A DNA stretch of 10,131 bases from assembly GCA_016202745.1 (NCBI GenBank), contig JACQOB010000052.1, forward strand, positions 1 through 10,131. Reading direction: 5' to 3'. The notes beneath the pieces were generated by a model that made no database searches, was not told the DNA's origin, and was given only the letters and a program-made list of their open reading frames with translations. Position 1 is the stretch's first letter. Each line of letters opens with the position of its first letter. The translations under genes and the position numbers were made by a program. This DNA comes from Candidatus Aenigmatarchaeota archaeon. GTDB lineage: Archaea; Aenigmatarchaeota; Aenigmatarchaeia; QMZP01. This document shows positions 1 through 5,282 of the stretch, piece after piece.

Positions 1-1
1 G

Positions 2-73
2 TATACTATTGGCGCAAGTGATATGAATCTGGTTCCCAATAATATATCAATGTCTATTGGCGGGTTTTGCTAA
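2..73 (+). CDS. possible C-terminal tail of an upstream gene (partial)
   Basis: One plus-strand frame is open from the window edge to a TAA at 71-73, giving 23 residues that end ISMSIGGFC. It stops about 30 bases before the TATA box of the next gene, which is where an upstream gene would be expected to end. A frame this short stays open by chance about one time in three, so the support is weak. No family can be named from so little sequence. A 9-base direct repeat (CTATTGGCG) lies inside it at about 7-15 and 54-62. Confidence 0.2.
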   Translation, partial: YTIGASDMNLVPNNISMSIGGFC

Positions 74-103
74 TAAGCTCCCAAAGCCCCACCGGGGTGG
101 CAA

Positions 104-114
104 GCTTTTAAATA
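104..114 (+). promoter_or_regulatory. TATA box of the asparaginase-like gene
   Basis: The sequence GCTTTTAAATA is a typical archaeal TATA element and resembles the GCTTTATAA boxes found elsewhere in this window. Transcription would start near 134-137, giving a leader of about 35 bases. A second AT-rich box (TTCATATATATT, 121-132) could give a shorter leader. The region before it (74-103) shows only a small CCACC/GGTGG repeat. Confidence 0.55.
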
Positions 115-135
115 CAGACTTTCATATATATTCCT

Positions 136-159
136 CGGCAGCTAAATTAACTGCTGCCG
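136..159 (+). promoter_or_regulatory. leader hairpin before the asparaginase-like gene
   Basis: CGGCAGC (136-142) and GCTGCCG (153-159) are perfect 7-base inverted repeats around a 10-base AT-rich loop. The stem would lie at the very 5' end of the predicted mRNA and ends 11 bases before the ATG. The purine stretch that could act as a ribosome binding site (GGCGAG, about 159-164) abuts the 3' arm. A role in translation control is inference only. Confidence 0.4.
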
Positions 160-170
160 GCGAGTGAATT

Positions 171-1343
171 ATGAGCCCGTCAAAGCATAAGATTGATGAC
201 CTGGTATATCTTGGCACAGGCGGAACCATCTCCAGCGGCAAGAGTGAAAAAGGTCTGGCACCAAAGTACAGTTTAGAAGAGATGGTGGCAGAGATATACC
301 CGGAAATCAGGGATTATGTTAACAATGTGCATCCCATACAGCTCATGAACATTGACAGCTCTGAGATGACTCATGAGAACAGGATAGAACTGGCAGAGAA
401 GTTATACGAATCGCTGCTGGGCAAGTATAACACGAATCCGGACAGGAAGGCCAGAGTTGTGATAACTCACGGGACAGATACGCTCGGATACACAGCGCCG
501 CTGCTTTCCTTCATGGTACAGGGTGTCGGCGTACCGGTGGTGCTTACGGGGGCCCAAAGGGATTGGGAACATCCCCACACTGATGCCAAAAGGAACCTCC
601 TTTTTGCAAGCCTTGTTGCCTCTGAAGACATAGGAGGCATCTACGTTGCCTTCAAGAACACTGTCATCAGGGGAACCAGGGTAAGAAAAAACGAGGCCCC
701 AGAAATTGACGACCTGAACCCCTTTGAATCCGCGCACATTGAACCGGATGGCTACCTGAGGCCAGGCTTTTCATTCGAGTTCTCAGAATATGCGGAGGAC
801 AACTATGGCGAATCCAGGTCGCCAGTGCTTGACACCAAAATCCTGCCGGGAAGTGTCAAGGTGATAAAACTTCTGCCAGAGCATGACCACAAGGAGTTTA
901 ACCATATTATTGATGATGGATACAAAGGAGTTATCATAGAGGCATTCGGAACGGGCAATATGCCCTCGAATAACGGCAATTCCCTTATCCCGGTCATACA
1001 GGATCTCATACATAGAGGGGTGACCGTAGCTGTCGGCACACAAACAGGCGGCACAGTTGATATGCACCAGTATGCGTCCGCCAGGCCATTCCTGGACATT
1101 GGCGCAGTGCCACTCTTTGATACGACTACGGAAGCTGCCTATTCAAAACTGATGTGGATCCTTGGGCATACAGATAGGCCCAGTGAGGTCAGGAAACGCC
1201 TGCTCAGGAATTATGCGGGTGAGATTGACAAGAAAAATATCGGCGGACGCACAAAATATATCAAACAGGGCCTGATATTGAGCGACATAGCCCAGAGCAT
1301 ACTCGGCGGCGGCTATGGGGGACTTGAACACGCGAGAAGATAG
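171..1343 (+). CDS. type I L-asparaginase / GatD-like amidohydrolase
   Basis: This 390-residue cytosolic protein belongs to the asparaginase/glutaminase family. Such enzymes hydrolyse asparagine to aspartate and ammonia, or, as GatD, release ammonia from glutamine for Gln-tRNA(Gln) synthesis. The nucleophile motif TGGTIS (catalytic Thr19) and the second signature HGTDT (Thr102-Asp103) are intact, and Lys173 in VRKNEA fits the family's active-site lysine. The C-terminal family segments GTGNMPSNNG and YSKLMWILGHT are present. The start is fixed because an in-frame TGA lies just upstream (165-167). GatD proteins normally carry about 75 extra N-terminal residues before TGGTI; that domain is absent here, and no gatE is adjacent. 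The LTGAQRDWEHPHTDA stretch nevertheless resembles GatD more than bacterial asparaginases. I call the family firmly and leave the choice of substrate open. Confidence 0.9.
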   Translation: MSPSKHKIDDLVYLGTGGTISSGKSEKGLAPKYSLEEMVAEIYPEIRDYVNNVHPIQLMNIDSSEMTHENRIELAEKLYESLLGKYNTNPDRKARVVITHGTDTLGYTAPLLSFMVQGVGVPVVLTGAQRDWEHPHTDAKRNLLFASLVASEDIGGIYVAFKNTVIRGTRVRKNEAPEIDDLNPFESAHIEPDGYLRPGFSFEFSEYAEDNYGESRSPVLDTKILPGSVKVIKLLPEHDHKEFNHIIDDGYKGVIIEAFGTGNMPSNNGNSLIPVIQDLIHRGVTVAVGTQTGGTVDMHQYASARPFLDIGAVPLFDTTTEAAYSKLMWILGHTDRPSEVRKRLLRNYAGEIDKKNIGGRTKYIKQGLILSDIAQSILGGGYGGLEHARR

Positions 1344-1348
1344 GGTTA

Positions 1349-1798
1349 TCAGAAGCTCGACAGCACAATCATCGTCTGCGTCTTGTCAACGCCGCCTATT
1401 TCCCTCAGGTCGGAGATGATGAAATCATTCAGCTTCTCCACGCTCTCCACCCTCACCTTAAGGATGATGTCGCTCCCTCCGGTGACTATGTTGACCTCTT
1501 CAACACCGGGATGCTTCCTGATCTCCTTCGCCAGCTCTGTCTGGGAAATCTTCCTTCCGTCGGGAAGCATGTAGGAGACTGTCAGGAGCACGATGGCCGT
1601 GATGTTTTTACCGAGCTTCTTGTGGTCTATGTTGAGCGCATACCCCTTTATCACGCCCAGGTTCTCCATCTTCTTTATTCTATTATGGACTGTGGTGATT
1701 GGTATGAGGGTTTTCTTTGATACCTGCTGCGTGGTAAGCTTGGAATTCTCCTTAAGGAGGCCCAGGATCTCCATATCTTTTTCATCAAGTGTTTCCAT
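1349..1798 (-). CDS. Lrp/AsnC family transcriptional regulator
   Basis: This 149-residue protein has the full two-domain Lrp layout. A winged helix-turn-helix occupies about residues 4-52, with the recognition helix around IPITTVHNRIKKMENLG. An RAM ligand-binding domain follows from about residue 66 to the end, containing the GGSDIILKVRV segment that matches the usual G-x-(Y/S)-D signature. The linker around SYMLPDGRKISQ is a few residues longer than usual. Family members form dimers or octamers and often sense amino acids. It converges tail to tail with the asparaginase-like gene, 5 nt apart, so an amino-acid ligand such as Asn, Asp or Gln is an attractive but unproven guess. Tandem stops TGA TAA close the gene. 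The start ATG lies about 25 nt from its TATA centre, so the mRNA is probably leaderless. Repeats in the upstream region suggest autoregulation. Confidence 0.93.
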   Translation of the reverse strand: METLDEKDMEILGLLKENSKLTTQQVSKKTLIPITTVHNRIKKMENLGVIKGYALNIDHKKLGKNITAIVLLTVSYMLPDGRKISQTELAKEIRKHPGVEEVNIVTGGSDIILKVRVESVEKLNDFIISDLREIGGVDKTQTMIVLSSF

Positions 1799-1895
1799 AA
1801 TGGAATATTATTTCGCTTATTTATAAACGGCAGAATGATGGAATAATTTTCCATATAGGTTAAGAAGCAGTGGATAAGACAGGAATATTTTCCAT
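1793..1895. promoter_or_regulatory. three inverted-repeat operator candidates
   Basis: Three palindromes share the TTCCAT/ATGGAA word. Site 1 is TTCCAT-A-ATGGAA at 1793-1805 and overlaps the Lrp start codon. Site 2 is ATGGAA-TAATT-TTCCAT at 1838-1854, just upstream of the Lrp TATA box. Site 3 is GGAA-TATT-TTCC followed by AT, at 1882-1895, just upstream of the TrmB TATA box. The centres are about 47 and 42 bases apart, near four helical turns, which would suit cooperative binding by an oligomeric Lrp protein on one face of the DNA. Which of the two regulators binds is not shown by the sequence. Confidence 0.5.
1819..1828 (-). promoter_or_regulatory. TATA box of the Lrp-type regulator
   Basis: On the minus strand this reads TTTATAAATA. 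Its centre is about 25 nt before the ATG at 1798, so transcription should begin at or next to the start codon, which implies a leaderless message. It lies between operator candidates 1 and 2, so a bound regulator would block or steer TBP/TFB. Confidence 0.65.
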
Positions 1896-1910
1896 GTTAT
1901 GAAGAATAGA

Positions 1911-1920
1911 TTTTTATATC
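1911..1920 (+). promoter_or_regulatory. TATA box of the TrmB-family regulator
   Basis: TTTTTATATC is centred about 28 nt before the ATG at 1944. This spacing predicts a leaderless transcript from 1944. It also argues against the in-frame ATG at 1899, which lies upstream of the box. Operator candidate 3 sits 16 bases above it. Confidence 0.6.
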
Positions 1921-1943
1921 CACCACAGCCAGTCATTAGCGGT

Positions 1944-2777
1944 ATGGAAGAAGTGCTGAATCTGCTTAAGGAGCTGGGGATGCAGGAATACGAGACCAAG
2001 GCCTATTTAGCCCTGCTCAGGACAGGCATATCCACTGCCGAGCAGGTGAGCACGCAGGCCGACATACCGCTCACAAGGGTTTACGAGACTCTTGTATCCC
2101 TTCAGAGGAAGGGGCTGATCGCAGTCATTAACATAAGGCCAAAGAAATACAAGCTGCTCCCCCTGAAGGCGCTGGAAAACATTGTCGAGGAAAAGAAGGA
2201 AAGGATGATGAGTGAGATAGCCAGGGCTGAGGCTGTCCTGAAGAAGATAACCTCCATGGCGCCAAAGCCCAATGGCAAGGCAAACCTGCAGCAGGAGCAG
2301 GAGGACATATGGATCATCAAGGGCAGGAAGAATGGCGTACGGGTGATACGGGACGCCGACCGCAACGCCCAGAGGGAGATACTCATTTTTGCCGATGACA
2401 TATCATGGTTCCCCGAATTCAGCAGGCTTGTCGCGGGGAGGGTAAAGGAGGGCGTAAACGTGAAAATACTCTGCAACGTGAACGCCAAGACGAGAAAGAT
2501 GGTGGATGCCGCGCTCTCCATAGGCGCCGAGGTCAGGGGATGGGATGTGAAGGGGCTCCAGGGGAACATACTCGACGGCAAGACGGCCCATATAGTCTGC
2601 AAGATCCCCAAGGCAGGCATCAAAGAGGAGGAGTATTACGGGGAACCCGGGAACGACAAGCTGTTCACCTATGAGACGATTACGCTGCAGAACCCTGTCC
2701 TCATCAAGGTCTTCAGGACGCATTTTGACAGCTTCTGGGATGCCGGAAACGTCCAGAAAGAGCGCCAGGTTTTGTAA
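1944..2777 (+). CDS. TrmB-family transcriptional regulator
   Basis: This 277-residue protein starts with a TrmB-type winged helix-turn-helix (about residues 1-75). The characteristic opening LKELGMQEYETKAYLALL is followed by the recognition region PLTRVYETLVSLQRKGLI. A long charged helix (about 78-103) acts as the dimer or linker segment. A C-terminal effector domain (about 115-265) contains IIKGRKNGVRVIRDA and ILIFADDISWFPEF and resembles the phospholipase D-like sensor half of this family, which binds sugars in characterised archaeal members. The start at 1944 is chosen because a TATA box sits at 1911-1920 and the family begins at this MEEVL segment. The longer in-frame start at 1899 would add 15 residues (KNRFLYPPQPVISG) that look like untranslated sequence. 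It is divergent from the Lrp gene. The ligand cannot be deduced. Confidence 0.88.
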   Translation: MEEVLNLLKELGMQEYETKAYLALLRTGISTAEQVSTQADIPLTRVYETLVSLQRKGLIAVINIRPKKYKLLPLKALENIVEEKKERMMSEIARAEAVLKKITSMAPKPNGKANLQQEQEDIWIIKGRKNGVRVIRDADRNAQREILIFADDISWFPEFSRLVAGRVKEGVNVKILCNVNAKTRKMVDAALSIGAEVRGWDVKGLQGNILDGKTAHIVCKIPKAGIKEEEYYGEPGNDKLFTYETITLQNPVLIKVFRTHFDSFWDAGNVQKERQVL

Positions 2778-2873
2778 GGATCACCAACACGACCAGCAGC
2801 ACTAGCCACAGCATTATGTACAATAGACTTAATTCTCCTGTTTTAACTCAAAAACACGAGTAAAATGCCAAAG

Positions 2874-2883
2874 CTTTATAAAG
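2874..2883 (+). promoter_or_regulatory. palindromic TATA box upstream of the small protein gene
   Basis: CTTTATAAAG is self-complementary and so could direct transcription either way. On the plus strand it predicts a start near 2904. A second box, CTTATTATAA (2892-2901), predicts a start near 2922. The stretch from 2778 to 2873 holds no gene I can support; it ends with a T-rich patch (CCTGTTTTAA, about 2838) that could weakly terminate trmB. Confidence 0.5.
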
Positions 2884-2978
2884 CCTTCGGGCTTATTATA
2901 AGGGTGGAATCGCTTAGGGGTCGCCATGCCGACGTGCAAAACACCCGCAAGCGGCCACCCGAAACCAGAGGAGTTGTC

Positions 2979-3089
2979 ATGAAAGTTTCCAAAAAGCCGC
3001 TGGACAAGAAGCTGTATTCCCTCATTGAAAGGTCTGTCCACAGGGAAACCTACCACATATTCCATTCAACCCTGTACGAACATGATTGA
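2979..3089 (+). CDS. small hypothetical protein (36 aa)
   Basis: I do not recognise this protein. It begins MKVSKKPLDKKLYSLIERS and ends HIFHSTLYEHD. It is basic at the N-terminus, has a likely amphipathic helix in the middle, and contains four histidines and no cysteine or membrane segment. The start at 2979 is preceded by a good Shine-Dalgarno sequence (GAGGAG, 2968-2973). The codons from here on look like the neighbours (AGG for Arg, ATA, C/G-ending). The same frame is open back to 2865, but that part overlaps the TATA box and uses CGC/CGG arginine codons. A GTG at 2904, lying 26 nt after the TATA centre, is an alternative leaderless start. An 18-codon frame from 2926 ends in a TGA overlapping this ATG (ATGA), which could be an upstream leader peptide. 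Confidence 0.45.
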   Translation: MKVSKKPLDKKLYSLIERSVHRETYHIFHSTLYEHD

Positions 3090-3100
3090 ATTCCCCATGG

Positions 3101-3170
3101 CTTTATAAGTACAATCCTCATTTAGATCACAATAAAAAGGTATTTATTCACCCTTGAATAAAGTATTATA
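3101..3170 (+). promoter_or_regulatory. promoter region of the RNA polymerase operon
   Basis: Three AT-rich boxes precede rpoH: CTTTATAAGT (3101-3110), GGTATTTATTC (about 3139-3149) and AGTATTATAA (3162-3171). The first matches the GCTTTATAA type used elsewhere in the window and would give a leader of about 55 nt. The last would give a message starting at about the rpoH ATG. Several start sites are plausible for a polymerase operon; the sequence does not say which one dominates. Confidence 0.5.
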
Positions 3171-3188
3171 ACTGCCGCTGGAAAGGTT

Positions 3189-3425
3189 ATGACGTTTGAT
3201 ATCCTGGCCCATGAGCTTGTTCCGAAACACGAGATTCTCTCAAAAAAGGAGAAGGAAGAGCTGCTTGCCAGGCTTGGCTCCAGGGAAGAGCACCTGCCAA
3301 AAATCTACGAATCGGACCCTGTGATCAAAGTGATAAAGGCCAAGCCGAAGGATGTCATAAAGATAACCAGGAAGTCGCAAACCAGCGGCGAGGCAGTCTA
3401 TTACAGGATAGTTCTTAGGGGCTAA
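3189..3425 (+). CDS. rpoH: DNA-directed RNA polymerase subunit H
   Basis: This 78-residue protein matches archaeal RpoH, the counterpart of the C-terminal domain of eukaryotic Rpb5, in full length. Diagnostic segments are HELVPKHEILS (residues 8-18), LPKIYESDPVIK (about 36-47), and the C-terminal strand region with GEAVYYRIV (about 67-75). RpoH binds A' and helps form the lower jaw that grips downstream DNA. The ATG is preceded by a short purine stretch (GGAAAGG) only 2 nt away, which fits leaderless or short-leader initiation better than a classical ribosome site. It is first in the operon, as usual for archaea, but it is separated from rpoB'' by an unusually long 170-nt spacer that contains a structured element. 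Confidence 0.96.
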   Translation: MTFDILAHELVPKHEILSKKEKEELLARLGSREEHLPKIYESDPVIKVIKAKPKDVIKITRKSQTSGEAVYYRIVLRG

Positions 3426-3435
3426 TTGCTGCATT

Positions 3436-3559
3436 GCAAAGCCAGCTAGGAATATTACTGCCGATATTCAGGGGGTCGGCATTAGACGTGATCGGCTGAA
3501 ACGGGCATCATCAATGAGCAAAGGTTGACCGCTGGCTTGCACACACATAACAAAGCCAG
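3436..3559 (+). repeat. structured spacer element 1 (rpoH-rpoB'')
   Basis: GCAAAGCCAGC (3436-3446) pairs with GCTGGCTTGC (3531-3540) over 10 base pairs with one bulged A. Inside lies a second stem, GCCGAT (3460-3465) with ATCGGC (3491-3496). The word CAAAGCCAG recurs at 3551-3559 and could instead pair with the same CTGGCTTG, so the two stems exclude each other. GCTGGCTTG is shared with element 2. The 170-nt spacer contains no open frame I would support and no tRNA. Confidence 0.5.
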
Positions 3560-3584
3560 ACTGGGAAGATAACCCAATATCATC

Positions 3585-3590
3585 AAGGAG
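3585..3590 (+). promoter_or_regulatory. ribosome binding site of rpoB''
   Basis: AAGGAG lies 5 nt before the ATG at 3596, good spacing for an internal operon gene. It fixes that start in preference to the ATG two codons later (3602). Confidence 0.7.
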
Positions 3591-3595
3591 CAAAG

Positions 3596-5065
3596 ATGGA
3601 AATGGACACAACATTCGTCGACATATTCAGCGCATTCGAGGCGGAGAACGGGCTGGTCAACTTCCAGATAGAGTCATTCAACAATTTCGTAGGCTTCGGG
3701 CTCCAGCAGATCATTGACGAGATAGAGGTGGTGAAGCTTCTTCCTGAGCTGGGGGATTTCAAGCTAAAGTTCGGGAGGATTGAAGTCAGCAGGCCCATTG
3801 TGAAGGAGGCGGACGGTTCAACGAGGACCATCTACCCCAATGAGGCCAGGATAAGAAACCTTACCTATGCGGCTCCCGTGTATGTTGACATTACGCCAAT
3901 AGTGAACGGCGTGCAGGAAAAGGCGGAGAAAGTCCACATAGGCAACCTTCCGATAATGGTAAGGTCAGGCCTCTGCAACACCAACGGCATGAACCCCGGG
4001 GAGCTCACGGAGAGGGGGGAGGATCCGAACGACCTCGGGGGGTATTTCATTGTGAACGGCACCGAGAGGGTTCTTGTGCTTATCGAGGAGATAACATCCA
4101 ACAAGCCCATATTTGAGAAATCAAAGGGCCTGATAACGGTGAGGATAAACTCCGAAAGCTCAGGCTTCAAGCAGAGGCACATAATAACAAGGAAGCCGGA
4201 CGGCGAAATAACAATATCGTTCGCAAACCTCAGGAAGCTGTCCATACTGACCCTCATCAAGGCGCTCGGCCTTGAGACGGACAAGGAGATATGCGAGAAC
4301 ATATCGGATGACCCGAGGCTGCTCAATGACCTGTACATCAACCTTTACCAGGAGGAGGCCACCACGACAAAGGAGGCAATAGACATCATAGGGAAGAAGC
4401 TTAAGGTCACCGAGGACTACAGGGAGGAGAGGGTCAACCAGATACTTGACCGCTACCTGCTCCCGCACATAGGGCAGCAGACAAAGGATAGGATTGAGAA
4501 GGCGAAGATCCTTGCCAGGATCGTCAAGAAGGTCATTGCGCTCTCGCAGGGCCTTGCCCCAAGGGATGACATTGACCATTATGCGAACAAGAGGCTGCTG
4601 ATGTCAGGCGAGCTCCTCGGCCAGCTTTTCAGGTCCATACTGCTCGGAAGGTGGGGGCTGCTGGCAAAGATGAACTACAACTACCAGAAGCTTGTCAAGA
4701 GGGGCAAGCACCCTTCAATACAGGGGATCATAGAGGCTGATGCCGTGACGAAGCAGATACTTTCCTCTCTGGCAACGGGGAACTGGATAGGCGGCAGGAC
4801 AGGCGTTTCGCAGAGGCTTGACAGGAGCTCATATGTCAAGACCATATCCCACCTCAGGGCCATCATATCGCCGCTTACAGCAACACAGGAGCACTTCAGG
4901 GCCAGGCAGATACACCCCACGGAGTTCGGCAGGCTCTGCCCGGCAGAGACGCCTGAAGGCTCGTCCATAGGTCTAAGAAAGCACCTCGCGCTGCTGGCCG
5001 AGATAACGCCAGGCCTGAGCGCGGCGGAGAATGATAAGATATTGAGGTCTTTACCTCTGCAATGA
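3596..5065 (+). CDS. rpoB2: DNA-directed RNA polymerase subunit B''
   Basis: This 489-residue protein is the N-terminal half of the second-largest polymerase subunit. It supplies the protrusion, the lobe and the fork loop that line the cleft. Visible landmarks are the early NFQIESFNNFVGFGLQQII segment (about 22-40), GGYFIVNGTERVL (about 149-161), RTGVSQRLDRSSY (about 402-414), SPLTATQEHFRARQIHP (about 425-441) and RLCPAETPEG (446-455). The last two are among the best conserved stretches of the whole family. The protein ends 34 residues after TPEG, in the linker where archaeal B is split in methanogens and Archaeoglobus, so the stop is a genuine split point and not a truncation. GAGGAGG follows the stop directly but has no suitable start after it. 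The gene uses AGG and GC-ending codons like B' and A'. Confidence 0.95.
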   Translation: MEMDTTFVDIFSAFEAENGLVNFQIESFNNFVGFGLQQIIDEIEVVKLLPELGDFKLKFGRIEVSRPIVKEADGSTRTIYPNEARIRNLTYAAPVYVDITPIVNGVQEKAEKVHIGNLPIMVRSGLCNTNGMNPGELTERGEDPNDLGGYFIVNGTERVLVLIEEITSNKPIFEKSKGLITVRINSESSGFKQRHIITRKPDGEITISFANLRKLSILTLIKALGLETDKEICENISDDPRLLNDLYINLYQEEATTTKEAIDIIGKKLKVTEDYREERVNQILDRYLLPHIGQQTKDRIEKAKILARIVKKVIALSQGLAPRDDIDHYANKRLLMSGELLGQLFRSILLGRWGLLAKMNYNYQKLVKRGKHPSIQGIIEADAVTKQILSSLATGNWIGGRTGVSQRLDRSSYVKTISHLRAIISPLTATQEHFRARQIHPTEFGRLCPAETPEGSSIGLRKHLALLAEITPGLSAAENDKILRSLPLQ

Positions 5066-5089
5066 GGAGGAAGGCGCAATCGAGTGAAA

Positions 5090-5188
5090 GACTGCCGGCT
5101 TGACTAGCCTGCTGGCTTGGCTTGACTGCCGGCTTGACCCAATTGGTGCAAGCCGGATTCGGCTTAGCCAGACTTTACGTCAAGCCGG
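5090..5188 (+). repeat. structured spacer element 2 (rpoB''-rpoB')
   Basis: GACTGCCGGCTTGAC occurs exactly twice (5090-5104 and 5124-5138), and its partner CAAGCCGG also occurs twice (5149-5156 and 5181-5188). The outer arms CCGGCTTGAC (5095-5104) and GTCAAGCCGG (5179-5188) form a perfect 10-bp stem. A middle stem CTGGCT/AGCCAG (5112-5117/5166-5171) and an inner 8-bp stem CCGGCTTG/CAAGCCGG (5129-5136/5149-5156) nest inside it. The result is a long cruciform-like rod of about 95 nt. GACTTTACGTCAAGCCGG at 5171-5188 matches 16 of 18 bases of element 3. Confidence 0.6.
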
Positions 5189-5199
5189 AAACTGCGTCG

Positions 5200-5245
5200 C
5201 CTCCCTTTTCGATCAACCCTTTTTGGAAAAGGGCTGCTGGAGGAG
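5200..5245 (+). promoter_or_regulatory. alternative hairpins covering a GGAGGAG site
   Basis: CCCTTTT occurs at 5203-5209 and again at 5217-5223, and both copies can pair with AAAAGGG at 5227-5233. When the second copy pairs (7 bp, TGG loop), CCTCC (5200-5204) is free to pair with GGAGG (5239-5243), hiding the GGAGGAG sequence. When the first copy pairs, part of CCTCC is used and the GGAGGAG is released. This has the geometry of a translational switch ahead of rpoB'. No ligand or protein partner is suggested by the sequence. Confidence 0.4.
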
Positions 5246-5282
5246 ACAGGGGAAAATTAAAAGAAGGAAGCTTGCAACAACG

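Noticed and set aside
171..1343. Naming the asparaginase-like gene gatD
   Set aside because: The N-terminal GatD domain is missing and gatE is not adjacent; the family assignment alone is supported.
1899..1943. Longer TrmB-family protein starting at 1899
   Set aside because: The TATA box at 1911-1920 lies downstream of that ATG, and the family begins at the MEEVLNLLKELG segment.
3426..3595. tRNA or other known RNA gene in the rpoH-rpoB'' spacer
   Set aside because: The stems do not give a cloverleaf, and there is no T-loop GGTTCRA or acceptor pairing of the right length.
5100..5282. N-terminal extension of RpoB' from a TTG start at 5100
   Set aside because: It translates the nested inverted repeats and alternative hairpins, resembles no B' sequence, and would make the protein about 60 residues longer than the family.
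5066..5282. Archaeal bulge-helix-bulge intron joining rpoB'' and rpoB'
   Set aside because: B'' ends with a normal stop at a known split point and B' has a family-typical length. Related structures also lie between other genes where splicing would make no sense, and I see no clear 3-nt bulge, 4-bp helix, 3-nt bulge core.
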